Below are positions 15,801-24,697 of a DNA stretch of 64,000 nucleotides, in pieces. The translations under genes and the position numbers were made by a program. The notes beneath the pieces were generated by a model. It saw only the letters and a list, made by a program, of their open reading frames with translations. It made no database searches and was not told the DNA's origin. This DNA is from Cognataquiflexum rubidum (lineage in GTDB: Bacteria; Bacteroidota; Bacteroidia; Cytophagales; Cyclobacteriaceae): positions 186,001-250,000 of the forward strand of contig NZ_JAKZAL010000001.1 of NCBI RefSeq assembly GCF_022538115.1. The letters run 5' to 3'. Each line of letters opens with the position of its first letter. Position 1 is the stretch's first letter.

Positions 15801-15998
15801 CAACTCCTTTAGAGTTGGCCGTACCCTTACATATCTCTGGCCCCCCAATTACATTGGGGGGTATTGTTTTTCAAGTACTCCGTACTTGCTCTTGACCTGA
15901 AAACCAAAGAAGCCTTGGAAAGGTTTCCACAATGATAACCGCGGGTGAAACCCGTGGATGAGCAAACTAGCATGAAACGGACAACTCAGGAGGAGTTG
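15801..15998. repeat. Downstream hairpin array mirroring the upstream module
   Basis: The same families in the same order as the first upstream module: A 15801-15817, D about 15841-15861, E about 15871-15888, C 15909-15927, B 15939-15957, A 15982-15998. Both arrays are in direct, not inverted, orientation, so the transposase gene and the C-B-A modules lie between two direct copies of an A-D-E-C-B-A block. Confidence 0.85.
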
Positions 15999-16008
15999 AA
16001 CCAATCCC

Positions 16009-16938
16009 TCAAAGGCTTCCCTTCCCTATTGGCGTCTCATCACATTCCACATCTCCGACTACATATTGTAGCCCGTTCAAATAGAACCTGAGCAAATCCG
16101 GATTTTCAAAACTTTGCGCATTGTGGGAAGGCGAGCAAAACATCACTTTTCCTTTGCCCTGCGTCCTGATCCATGCCACGTAAGTTTTCCCTTTGGTCAA
16201 AGGATTTTTCTGATCGGTAATTTCTGCGTTGTTGAAGTACAGCAAAGGCTTGAAATCCAAATCTGCATAGGCATTTTTGTAAAAATAAGGTTCATCGACA
16301 TGTTTGAAACCTGTGGCAGGAAATGCCTGCACCAACGGATGCTTTGGATCGGCCAACCCTATCTGAAGGGCTTGCTGCGGCGGATGGTAATCAAAACTCG
16401 CCCCCACCAACTTGCTGAAAGCGCGGGAATTGTTTTGGGTGACTACCGCCCCATGTACCAATAATAAGCCTCCACCTTTCTCTACATATTTCAATAAATT
16501 CTTTTCCAATTGAAGTGCCTTCTTCATCAATCCCGCACTGTCAGCATCGGATTTCGCTCGGAGTTTATCCCAAAAAAGGTTGCGGTGATCTTCTTTAGAG
16601 CAGGTGTTGTTGAGTATGACTGCATCATATTTGGCAAGGTTTTTTGATTCAAACATGCTGAGATCCTTACTTCCTGTGACCACAAAAGCACCGCTCTTTT
16701 CACTGATGATCTTGATCATTTCCTCCGTATGCGGAATCACCCAATGTTCATATCCTGTATGAAGGGAGAACACAAGGATGTTCTTCCTCTCAGAAAAGGG
16801 AAAAGTCGCTTTCTCAGGAGCAAGACCATAAATCTTTTCCTTCCATGCTTGGTCCAGTTTTACTTCAGGAAGGTCTTGTCCCCGCGCCCAAGAAACCTGT
16901 AGCAAAAGAAGTAATGCAAATACAATCTTATTATTCAT
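16009..16938 (-). CDS. ThuA domain-containing secreted protein
   Basis: 309 aa from the ATG at 16938, which gives a signal peptide (MNNKIVFALLLLLQVSWARG); the longer frame to 16995 has none. The glutamine-amidotransferase-like ThuA domain is seen in ILVFSLHTGYEHWVIPHT, YDAVILNNT, GGGLLLVHGAV and VAWIRTQGKGKVMFCSPSH. ThuA proteins take part in trehalose and other sugar-acid turnover, but their reaction is not settled. It is divergent from the DUF6807-Gfo/Idh operon with a 76-nt shared upstream region, a typical pairing in Bacteroidetes carbohydrate clusters. Confidence 0.87.
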   Translation of the reverse strand: MNNKIVFALLLLLQVSWARGQDLPEVKLDQAWKEKIYGLAPEKATFPFSERKNILVFSLHTGYEHWVIPHTEEMIKIISEKSGAFVVTGSKDLSMFESKNLAKYDAVILNNTCSKEDHRNLFWDKLRAKSDADSAGLMKKALQLEKNLLKYVEKGGGLLLVHGAVVTQNNSRAFSKLVGASFDYHPPQQALQIGLADPKHPLVQAFPATGFKHVDEPYFYKNAYADLDFKPLLYFNNAEITDQKNPLTKGKTYVAWIRTQGKGKVMFCSPSHNAQSFENPDLLRFYLNGLQYVVGDVECDETPIGKGSL

Positions 16939-17014
16939 CGGTGAAATCGTATAAACGGTGGCCAAATTTTTTAAGGAATTTAATAAATTACACATCCGAA
17001 TAACTTAAAAACCA

Positions 17015-17986
17015 ATGACATTCAAAAGACTTTTATTTATCACTTTTGCTCCAATTATTTTTTCCTGCAATTCTTTTTCCCTAAATACAACCATGGAAGA
17101 AACCTCAAACGGTATCAATTTTAAAGCCTCCGGCCAACTCCTATTGACATACCAGACCGCAAAAGCAGATGTACCTGCCGGTGTCAAACCTGAGTTCCGT
17201 AAGTCAGGATTTATCCATCCCCTTGCCTCACCCTCAGGTCAAGTCCTGACTAGAATACAGCCACCGGATCATTACCACCATTATGGGATTTGGGGACCAT
17301 GGACAAAAACGACGATCGAAGGAAGGGAGGTGGATTTTTGGAATTTGGGAGACGGAAAAGGCCGCGTGGATTTTGAAAAAGTCATTTCCAAAAAGACAAA
17401 TTCTAAGTTTTCAGAATTGGTGGTCAGGCAAAACCACATGGATTTATTGGCTCCAAAAGGCCCGCAATTGGCGCTCGAGGAAGACCTTTCCATCCGAGTC
17501 TGGAACAAAGAAGGGGAAAGGTATCTTGTAGATTATTCCACGACGATCTCCACTCCATTGAAATCCAGTGTCAAATTAGAGGCTTACAGATATGGAGGGG
17601 GAATCGGCTTCAGGGCAACTGAAATTTGGGATCCTTCAAACAGCACCATTTTGACTTCAAAGGGATTAGACAGGAATGGGGCAGACGGAAGTTTTGCCAA
17701 ATGGGTGATAGTTGAAGGTGTCAGCGATGCCTCATCAGGAAGAAGCGGAATCCTCTTTCTCAGCCATCCTTCCAACCGGGCACATCCAGAACCACTAAGG
17801 GTTTGGCCAGAAGACGACCATGATCGCAAAGGAAATGTGTTTTTAGAATTTTGTCCTATCAGACACGAATCCTGGGAAATCCTTCCAGGCAAAAAATATA
17901 CGCTTCATTACAGAATGGTCGTCTTTGACGGAAATATGACTGCTGCTGAAGCAGAAGAATATTGGAAAACCTTCTCAAAAAACTGA
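17015..17986 (+). CDS. DUF6807 family lipoprotein (PmoA-like)
   Basis: 323 aa. A lipoprotein signal ends in IIFSC, with Cys near residue 18. The body has hallmarks of DUF6807 proteins: RKSGFIHPLASPSGQVLT, the His-rich PPDHYHHYGIWGPW (probably a metal or substrate site), and the late SHPSNRAHPEPLRVW and RMVVFDGN. The family is abundant in Bacteroidetes sugar loci, next to Gfo/Idh and ThuA genes as here. The old 'methane oxygenase PmoA' label is not supported by context. The next gene's start lies 26 nt after the stop. Confidence 0.85.
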   Translation: MTFKRLLFITFAPIIFSCNSFSLNTTMEETSNGINFKASGQLLLTYQTAKADVPAGVKPEFRKSGFIHPLASPSGQVLTRIQPPDHYHHYGIWGPWTKTTIEGREVDFWNLGDGKGRVDFEKVISKKTNSKFSELVVRQNHMDLLAPKGPQLALEEDLSIRVWNKEGERYLVDYSTTISTPLKSSVKLEAYRYGGGIGFRATEIWDPSNSTILTSKGLDRNGADGSFAKWVIVEGVSDASSGRSGILFLSHPSNRAHPEPLRVWPEDDHDRKGNVFLEFCPIRHESWEILPGKKYTLHYRMVVFDGNMTAAEAEEYWKTFSKN

Positions 17987-18012
17987 CCAAAAACCATATT
18001 GATTATCTCCTC

Positions 18013-19383
18013 ATGAAAAGAAGAAACTTTATTAAAAACAGCGCTATGGCCTCAGCAATCATTGGATTTCCTACGATCGTTCCCTCCTCGGTTTTTGGGA
18101 AAAATGCCCCAAGCAACAAAATCAATATAGGTCAGATTGGATGTGGGCGGATCGCAAGGGAACATGACCTTCCGGGAACATGGCAGCATGATGTAGCAAG
18201 AATAGTGGCCGTCTCAGATGTTGACAGCAAGCGGATGCGTGAAGGAAAGGAACTGATCGAGCAGTATTATACCAAAAAAATGGGCAGTCCTTATCTTGCC
18301 GTGAAGCAATATGCAGATTATCATCAAATGCTCCAAGACAAAGAAATTGACGCAGTCATCATCAGCACGCCGGATCATTGGCATTCCCAACCTGCCATGG
18401 AAGCGGCTTTGGCAGGTAAGCATATTTATCTCCAAAAACCAACTTCCCTGACCATCAAAGAAGGTCGGCAATTGGTAGAAACCATCAACAAAACCAAAGT
18501 AATCCTGCAACTTGGGACCCAACAACGTTCCAGTTTTCAGTTTAGGCGCGCAGCGGAATTGGTCAGAAACGGCAGGATCGGAAAACTGCATACCGTCAGG
18601 ATAGGTTTGCCAGGTGATCCCTCAGGGCCTGAAGCTCCTGCAATGCCGGTCCCGACCAACCTAAATTTTGACATGTGGCTTGGGTCTACGCCGGAAGTAC
18701 CCTTCACCGAAATCGGCGTTCATCCTCAGCAGGACTATAGCCGTCCGGGATGGCTCCGGCTGGAAAATTACGGGGCCGGAATGATCACAGGTTGGGGCCA
18801 GCATCACTTTGATTCAGCGGCTTGGGGAATGGACACTGAACTGACAGGACCAAGATTTATCGAAGCAGTGGCAGAATTTCCACGGTCGGGACTTTGGAAT
18901 GTCCACGGAGATTTTATGGTCAAAGCCGAATATGACAACGGCATCACGATGCTCACAAGCGGCGGCTATCCCAACGGAATCCGATATGAGGGATCTGAGG
19001 GATGGATTTGGGTTTCGAGAGGGGATTATACAGCATCGGCAAGTGATCCAGTCGCCCAAGGAAACAACGCCAAAGCTTTGGATGCTTCAGATCCAAAAAT
19101 CCTTCAATCCGAAATCGGAGCGGGAGAAATACACCTATACGAAAGCGAAGAACACCATGGCAATTGGCTCGATTGCATCCAAACAGGTAAGCAACCGCTT
19201 TCTCCTGCCGAGATCGGTCACCGTGCCTGTTCTGTTTGCTTGGTCAGCCATGTGGCCATGAAAGTGAGAAGGAAACTCGAATGGGATCCAAAAGCGGAGC
19301 GCTTTGTCAATGACGAGGAGGCAAATTCCCACCTAAGCAGGCCACAGCGTGCTCCTTATGGAACAGATCACATCAAAGTCTAA
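18013..19383 (+). CDS. Gfo/Idh/MocA family oxidoreductase, Tat-exported, QKP variant
   Basis: 456 aa from the ATG at 18013, because the longer frame from 17962 overlaps the DUF6807 gene and hides the twin-arginine leader (MKRRNFIKNSAMASAIIGF). Rossmann motif IGQIGCGRIAREHD, then STPDHWHSQPAM. The usual EKP is replaced by QKP (IYLQKPTSLT), with the Lys kept. The C-terminal domain has DYSRPGWLRLENYGAGMITG and ends in NSHLSRPQRAPYG. It is cotranscribed with DUF6807 upstream and with a second oxidoreductase 4 nt downstream. The substrate is unknown. Confidence 0.9.
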   Translation: MKRRNFIKNSAMASAIIGFPTIVPSSVFGKNAPSNKINIGQIGCGRIAREHDLPGTWQHDVARIVAVSDVDSKRMREGKELIEQYYTKKMGSPYLAVKQYADYHQMLQDKEIDAVIISTPDHWHSQPAMEAALAGKHIYLQKPTSLTIKEGRQLVETINKTKVILQLGTQQRSSFQFRRAAELVRNGRIGKLHTVRIGLPGDPSGPEAPAMPVPTNLNFDMWLGSTPEVPFTEIGVHPQQDYSRPGWLRLENYGAGMITGWGQHHFDSAAWGMDTELTGPRFIEAVAEFPRSGLWNVHGDFMVKAEYDNGITMLTSGGYPNGIRYEGSEGWIWVSRGDYTASASDPVAQGNNAKALDASDPKILQSEIGAGEIHLYESEEHHGNWLDCIQTGKQPLSPAEIGHRACSVCLVSHVAMKVRRKLEWDPKAERFVNDEEANSHLSRPQRAPYGTDHIKV

Positions 19384-19387
19384 TCAG

Positions 19388-20764
19388 ATGAAAAAGCGTT
19401 TTCTCACTATTCCATTCTTGGCTTTTTTGATTTTCTTCCAATACTGCAGTGCTCCAAATAATGAAAAAATGGAACTTTCGGATAAAGGCAAAGTAACTAT
19501 CATGAGTCTTGACCCGGGGCATTTCCATGCAGGGCTCATCCACAAGACCATGTACCTTCAGGTTGATTCGACTGTGTATGTCTTTGCACCTGAAGGGGCA
19601 GAATTGGACGATTACATCAAGAGGATCGCAGGCTATAACTCACGTGAAGAATCCCCGACAGCATGGAACATTGAAGTGGAAAAAGGGGGTGATTTTTTAG
19701 TAAAAATGATTTCCAAAAAGCCGGGCAACGTGATGGTAGTCGCCGGAAAGAATGACCAAAAAATCGACTACATCAGCGCTGCCATTGCCAATGGAATCCA
19801 TGTCTATGCTGATAAGCCTCTCGTCATCAATCAGGAAGGTTTTCAGAAATTGGTGAGAACATTTGAAGCAGCTTTAGAAAAAAATCTGCTTCTGTTTGAC
19901 ATCATGACCGAGAGGTTTGAGATCGCTTCTTTACTTCAGCGGGAGCTTTCGATGTTGCCTGCGGTTTTTGGAGAATTGGAAAACGGAACCTTGGAAAACC
20001 CGGCCATCACCAAAGAAAGCGTCCACCACTTTTTCAAGTATGTTTCAGGCAATCCTTTGGTACGTCCTGATTGGTTTTTCGATGTAAGCAAAGAAGGGGA
20101 AGGCATAGTCGATGTGACCACCCATTTGGTGGATCTAATCCAATGGGAGGCTTTTCCTGAGGTCATCTTGGACACCACCGATGTGCAGATGTTGACTGCC
20201 AAGAGATGGCCCACTTCCCTGACTTTGGATAAATTCAGCAAAGTCACAGGCAAAACTGAGTTTCCTGAGTTCTTGAAAAAGAACCTGAAAAATGGAAATC
20301 TTGAAGTTTTTTGCAATGGAGAGATGAATTACACACTCAAAGGAAAACATGCAAAAGTCAGTGTAATCTGGAATTTCGAAGCTCCTGAAGGTGCCGGAGA
20401 TACGCATTTCAGCATGATGCGGGGTACCAAAGCAAATCTCATTATCCGGCAAGGAAAAGAAGAAAACTTCAAACCGACTTTGTATGTGGCACTCTTACAA
20501 GGTCAAGACCAAGTACTCGGAAATACGATCGCCTCAACCCTTCAAGCCAAATACCCCGGGCTTGGACTCCAAAAACAAAAAAACGGAGAATACCTGATTC
20601 TCATTCCTGACAGCTACCATATCGGGCATGAAGCGCATTTTGGGCAGGTCACGGGGAAGTTTTTAGAATATTATAAATCAGGAAAAATGCCCGATTGGGA
20701 AGTTCCCAATATGATTGTGAAGTATTATACTACAACGAAAGCGCTGGAGGTGGCGAAGGAGTGA
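19388..20764 (+). CDS. Gfo/Idh-like lipoprotein with putative oxidoreductase C-terminal domain
   Basis: 458 aa. The ATG at 19388 is 4 nt after the previous stop and gives a lipoprotein signal (MKKRFLTIPFLAFLIFFQ, then YCSAP). The Rossmann-like part reads KVTIMSLDPGHFHAGL, with ADKP (HVYADKPLVI) at the EKP position. The rest has VVDVTTHLVDLIQWE-like text and DSYHIGHEAHFGQVTGKF, as in the Oxidoreduct_C family. It probably works on the same carbohydrate as the preceding enzyme, anchored to a membrane. The first glycine-rich loop is replaced by DPGHFHAG, so nucleotide binding is uncertain. Confidence 0.83.
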   Translation: MKKRFLTIPFLAFLIFFQYCSAPNNEKMELSDKGKVTIMSLDPGHFHAGLIHKTMYLQVDSTVYVFAPEGAELDDYIKRIAGYNSREESPTAWNIEVEKGGDFLVKMISKKPGNVMVVAGKNDQKIDYISAAIANGIHVYADKPLVINQEGFQKLVRTFEAALEKNLLLFDIMTERFEIASLLQRELSMLPAVFGELENGTLENPAITKESVHHFFKYVSGNPLVRPDWFFDVSKEGEGIVDVTTHLVDLIQWEAFPEVILDTTDVQMLTAKRWPTSLTLDKFSKVTGKTEFPEFLKKNLKNGNLEVFCNGEMNYTLKGKHAKVSVIWNFEAPEGAGDTHFSMMRGTKANLIIRQGKEENFKPTLYVALLQGQDQVLGNTIASTLQAKYPGLGLQKQKNGEYLILIPDSYHIGHEAHFGQVTGKFLEYYKSGKMPDWEVPNMIVKYYTTTKALEVAKE

Positions 20765-20916
20765 TGTTTTTGGTTTAGGTTATTCCTATCACCAAATCAA
20801 CCTTTTGTTTACAAAACCAAATCCTCCCAATCCCAAACTAGGAATTCTATTATTCAGAGCTGCAAGGGTTTGAGTTCCCTAGGAAATCCAATTTCTTTCA
20901 GCCAATGAATTTTCCA

Positions 20917-22416
20917 TCAAAACCGAAAGAAATATCCTACAGCTCCAAATAAATCAAAACCTAATTTAGAAACAGTAATTTGGGTTGGTGGGTCATTAAA
21001 TGTTTGGTTTGGATCTTTGTAGATATCACTTAATTTATCAACATGGCCACCTGCTATTCCAACATCGAATACCAAAGAGTTTTTTAATCCCAAACTTGCG
21101 CCAATTCCAACTAATATTCGTGGTCGAACCTTCTCAGTAAAGGAAATACCTAGTCCTAATGACCCATGGATACCGAATTTATCACTTATTTTTTCCCCCA
21201 TCTTCGCCAAAATAGCAGTTCCTACTTCATAATTGTTCCCATCCTCCTCAATTAACCTATATGAAATATCTCCAACTTCTGAAATTTCTTGTTTTACAGA
21301 AAAATTTTGGTCACTTAAACCACTAAAATAAAAGGAGGAGCTAACTCCGGAATAAGGAGTTTGTTGAATAGGAAATACAAAAGAAGTGGAATATGAATTC
21401 AATTTATATAATGGATCTCTTGGAGAAATTGAAACTGTTACTTTACTTTTTTCTCCCAAATATTGGATTGGCATGGAATAAAATTCATTAGAATTAAGGT
21501 TTTCAATAAATGTCAAAGCAACCATCATTTTTTCCCAATTTTCATCCGAGACTAATTTTTTCGCATTTTTATAAGAATCATCGAGCTTTGTCTTGTTAGC
21601 AAAAACCAATTCTTTATTTTTGCCCAATACATCAAATTTCCATTTTAAGTCAGCATATACAATTTTTTCTTTATCGTTAAGATTATCCACATTAATGGAA
21701 TTAAATATCCCAGTTAAGGTATTTTCTACTCTCAAATAATTCTCTAATTCAGATTTTGTTGTATAAGTTGTCCAAGATGTATTCAAAATATTTACGATAT
21801 TTTCGAATTCCTTCAAAGAATTTGAAGTGATATCCTTTAATTCTTCCTTTGCAATTCTTGATTTTATGAATGATTGTTTAATTAATAAATATTTTTTTTC
21901 AATCTCTAAAACATTAGTATTTAAACCTTTGTTTGATTCGAATAATACTTTGTTTAATTTTTCTAAATTCTCGTTTGCCAAAACTATATTTTTTTTAATA
22001 TTATCCAATTTGTGTTCTATTTCTTTTCTTATTTCTAGGCTTTCAAGATCGGCCTTCTCTTTTGCATCTTTTTTGGGATCCTCAACTTCAGTTATCTTAG
22101 GAGGAACATAAAAATTAATTGTTGCCAATGCCGCAACTATGGATTCCAAATTAAAATCCGGTATTGTGGGCAATTTCAAGGCTTCGGTGGGAAGCGTGTC
22201 TTTCTGGTTGACGGAAACCATATAATTTACCTGGTTGATGCCTGTTACCTTGATTACATAATACTCACCAACCTTCAAATCTTTGTGATTTTTCACTTGA
22301 CCTAATTCTATGGTTTTTTCGGGTTTTGAAAAATCAATTGTTATGATTTTTGGGTTTTGGCCATAGGCAAATCCTGTAGACAGAAAAAGGAGAAGAACAA
22401 TTTGTAGCTTTTTCAT
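20917..22416 (-). CDS. Secreted coiled-coil protein with a beta-rich C-terminus, unknown function
   Basis: 499 aa. The ATG at 22416 gives a signal peptide (MKKLQIVLLLFLSTGFAYG) and overlaps the preceding gene's stop by 4 nt. A short beta domain (about 20-100) precedes a long Lys/Glu-rich helical region (about 115-330) with coiled-coil character. A C-terminal third rich in alternating hydrophobic and Gly residues (GIHGSLGLGISF, PRILVGIGASLGL, FDLFGAVGYFFRF) ends in aromatic FRF, like an outer-membrane barrel strand. I do not recognise the family. It is the last gene of a three-gene operon following a LytTR regulator. Confidence 0.75.
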   Translation of the reverse strand: MKKLQIVLLLFLSTGFAYGQNPKIITIDFSKPEKTIELGQVKNHKDLKVGEYYVIKVTGINQVNYMVSVNQKDTLPTEALKLPTIPDFNLESIVAALATINFYVPPKITEVEDPKKDAKEKADLESLEIRKEIEHKLDNIKKNIVLANENLEKLNKVLFESNKGLNTNVLEIEKKYLLIKQSFIKSRIAKEELKDITSNSLKEFENIVNILNTSWTTYTTKSELENYLRVENTLTGIFNSINVDNLNDKEKIVYADLKWKFDVLGKNKELVFANKTKLDDSYKNAKKLVSDENWEKMMVALTFIENLNSNEFYSMPIQYLGEKSKVTVSISPRDPLYKLNSYSTSFVFPIQQTPYSGVSSSFYFSGLSDQNFSVKQEISEVGDISYRLIEEDGNNYEVGTAILAKMGEKISDKFGIHGSLGLGISFTEKVRPRILVGIGASLGLKNSLVFDVGIAGGHVDKLSDIYKDPNQTFNDPPTQITVSKLGFDLFGAVGYFFRF

Positions 22417-23078
22417 AAGCTTGTTTTTGGTTTTAAGTATTCTGAAGAATAAAGTATAAACTGAATTGAACCAATGGTAAAAAAGCAACACTTGATAATA
22501 TTGACTATGTGCCTAAGGAAGTACACCTGGCCCGCAATCTTGGTTGGCATCAACATATCAATAAAGAAGCTACCAAAAGAATAGAAGAAGATACCTGATA
22601 GAAACCAAAACCATGGAGATTGTAAAATTTTATCGTTTTTTTCTGCCAATCCCAATAATGCTATTGCAGACACAAATGAATAAATAATAAATATTACAGC
22701 GGAAAATAAAGAAGTGTTATTTATATATGTTTTAAGACTACCTGTAAATAAAGTTGAGATTGTCAGTAGTGCTATTACAGTTAAGAGAAAATAAAACCAA
22801 TGCATTTTTTTTTCCTTATTTTTAATATCGACAAATTCGGAAGACAAGCCAACTATCAATATGGTTTGGATATATTGATAAAATAAGTGTATTGTGTAGT
22901 ACCATCTGTCACCATTGTCTGTAAGCGGTGTGAATACTCCTATAACATCCATTAAACCTGACATCAAAAAAACAATCCATATTTTGAAATTTTTAGATTC
23001 AGATCCGATTAGTTTTAAGGCAAGAATACTTGTTGGAATCCAAATTAGACCAATTGATAGTTTATGTATTGTCTCCAT
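22413..23078 (-). CDS. Polytopic membrane protein of unknown function
   Basis: 221 aa, ATG start, with about seven hydrophobic segments (near residues 7-25, 32-50, 65-82, 94-112, 124-145, 155-173 and 186-208). It has a short basic C-terminal tail (SSEYLKPKTSL). It resembles the general build of small seven-helix integral membrane proteins of Bacteroidetes, without a motif I can name. It overlaps the downstream secreted-protein gene by 4 nt and begins 19 nt after the upstream gene, so all three are one transcript. Confidence 0.75.
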   Translation of the reverse strand: METIHKLSIGLIWIPTSILALKLIGSESKNFKIWIVFLMSGLMDVIGVFTPLTDNGDRWYYTIHLFYQYIQTILIVGLSSEFVDIKNKEKKMHWFYFLLTVIALLTISTLFTGSLKTYINNTSLFSAVIFIIYSFVSAIALLGLAEKNDKILQSPWFWFLSGIFFYSFGSFFIDMLMPTKIAGQVYFLRHIVNIIKCCFFTIGSIQFILYSSEYLKPKTSL

Positions 23079-23097
23079 GCCATGTGTTTGTTAATAC

Positions 23098-23838
23098 TTA
23101 TTGTGTAGGTGGTTTTCTTGGAGGCTTTGATTCATTCTCCATTCTATACTTGAATTTCCCTTGTCCATTTTCAATTATTCTTCCGTCATGATCACGTCCC
23201 ATCAGAACCAATCGTAGCCCATGGGGATCTAATGCCGAGCTATATCCAAAATGATAAGATATATAAACTAATTTGGGATCGGTTAAAAAATCTATCAAAT
23301 AAGATTTACCATTTTCGTCACTATCAGCTTTGCACATAAATGCAAAACTTACTTTAGATATATTTTTACCTTTATTAAAACCTAAAAAATCTTTCTGTAA
23401 TATTTCGATTTTAGCGGAATTTTCAATTTTATCAGGAAAGTTTGGCTTTATGACATCAACCTTAAATTCTTCTTCATTTTGAAATGGAATCCATTTCAAG
23501 GGCCCAAATTCAGTTATAATATTGTTTGATAATATTATTTCTGAGTCTTCAGGTTTATAACTTTCTATTATGTCTTCCTCGTAATCAAAGGGAGTTATTT
23601 TTTTCTCGGCGGCTAATAAATATTTTTTTGTTTCATTTTCAAAAGAATACCAAAACATTATTCCTACAAAATTCGGATCATTAGCCCATTCCTTAAATTT
23701 AGCAGCGGCATATACACCTCCTAAGATCCCATTGAAAAGTTCATTATATTTTGCGTCTTTAAATCCTTCAAAATACTGTTGCGCAACCTGCATTTCTATT
23801 GGACCCGACTTAAGTGCTTTTCTCTTAGATTTTCCCAT
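23098..23838 (-). CDS. Hypothetical protein, first gene of the LytTR-linked operon
   Basis: 246 aa, no signal peptide or membrane helix. The N-terminus is basic (MGKSKRKALKSGP). A glycine-rich stretch near 35-45 (FNGILGGVYAAAKFKEW) resembles membrane-active peptides, followed by mixed alpha/beta text and a Pro-rich end (KPPRKPPTQ). I recognise no family. Just upstream (23901-23930) are two direct repeats with LytTR-operator geometry, and the LytTR regulator gene precedes it on the same strand. Confidence 0.7.
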   Translation of the reverse strand: MGKSKRKALKSGPIEMQVAQQYFEGFKDAKYNELFNGILGGVYAAAKFKEWANDPNFVGIMFWYSFENETKKYLLAAEKKITPFDYEEDIIESYKPEDSEIILSNNIITEFGPLKWIPFQNEEEFKVDVIKPNFPDKIENSAKIEILQKDFLGFNKGKNISKVSFAFMCKADSDENGKSYLIDFLTDPKLVYISYHFGYSSALDPHGLRLVLMGRDHDGRIIENGQGKFKYRMENESKPPRKPPTQ

Positions 23839-23885
23839 CTTATTAAATATTTATTTTTATGAAATTCGAAATTCTGGTCCAATTG

Positions 23886-23903
23886 TTCTAATTAAAATTA
23901 GAA
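23886..23903. promoter_or_regulatory. 18-nt perfect palindrome upstream of the unknown operon
   Basis: TTCTAATT-AA-AATTAGAA lies immediately beside the downstream ACCGAATTC repeat. It could be a short hairpin or a second protein-binding site. Confidence 0.45.
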
Positions 23904-23930
23904 TTCGGTAGATTTCACCAAGAATTCGGT
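23901..23930 (-). promoter_or_regulatory. Candidate LytTR operator: two ACCGAATTC direct repeats 21 nt apart
   Basis: Minus strand: ACCGAATTC, a 12-nt spacer, then ACCGAATTC. A degenerate third copy (ACCAGAATTTC) follows near 23868-23880. LytTR regulators such as AgrA and ComE bind paired 9-bp direct repeats spaced about two helical turns apart, which this matches. It lies between a LytTR gene and an operon on the same strand. Confidence 0.55.
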
Positions 23931-23945
23931 CAAATTCTTTAATGA

Positions 23946-24692
23946 TTACTTGTTTTTAATATATCTCATGAATTCATCTTTTTTTCGTCTTGACACATCC
24001 ACCACCGACCCATCACTTAACTTAACTTGTCCACCTTCCCCTTTATAATATTCAAGTAAGTAATCGGTATTTATGAGATGTGAATTATGAACCCGGAAAA
24101 ACCGATAATCCTCCAACATTTCTTCGACATCCTTGAGCGTTTTAGAGACTAGAATTTTTCTTTTGTCAATGGTGAAAAAAGTGGTATAAGTGTTATCCGA
24201 CTCACATCGGATGATATCAGATATTTTTATAAAAATATATCCATGAAGCGTCGGTAATGCAATCTTAACCTGTTCTTTTTGAACACTCAAATTCTTCAAT
24301 AATAAATCTACCTTTTCATTTTTGCTTTCCTTTTTTGATAAAAACCGGTTAATGGCTTTCTCTAAATCCGTAGGATCTATGGGTTTTAGAAGATAATCAA
24401 TGGCCGCTAGCTTAAATGCTTTAACTGCAAATTCTTCAAATGAAGTTGTAAATATTATCTCAAATGGAATTTCTGATAATTTTGATAACCAGTCAAAAGA
24501 CGTAAATGGAGGAAGCATCACATCGGAGAAAACCAAATCGATTTCCATTTTATTTGAAATTAAAGCAGCTTGCTCGATGTTGCTTGCCAGACCACATAGT
24601 TTCAGATTTTGGTAAGGAGCGAGCAATTGGACCATTGTAGTTTGATCCGATAGTTCATCCTCCACAATCAATACATTAAAGAAATCTTTCAT
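23946..24692 (-). CDS. LytTR family response regulator
   Basis: 248 aa. The receiver domain has VEDELSD, phospho-acceptor Asp57 in LVFSDVMLPP, then TTSFEEFAVKAFK and LLKPIDP. The LytTR domain (about 145-245) shows IIRCESDNTYTTFFT, YRFFRVHNSHLINTDYLLEY and VVDVSRRKKDEF. The start is 5 nt after the kinase stop. A pair of direct repeats fitting this protein class lies about 15 nt beyond the stop, ahead of three unknown genes, which are therefore its likely targets. Confidence 0.95.
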   Translation of the reverse strand: MKDFFNVLIVEDELSDQTTMVQLLAPYQNLKLCGLASNIEQAALISNKMEIDLVFSDVMLPPFTSFDWLSKLSEIPFEIIFTTSFEEFAVKAFKLAAIDYLLKPIDPTDLEKAINRFLSKKESKNEKVDLLLKNLSVQKEQVKIALPTLHGYIFIKISDIIRCESDNTYTTFFTIDKRKILVSKTLKDVEEMLEDYRFFRVHNSHLINTDYLLEYYKGEGGQVKLSDGSVVDVSRRKKDEFMRYIKNK

Positions 24693-24697
24693 GGCTT

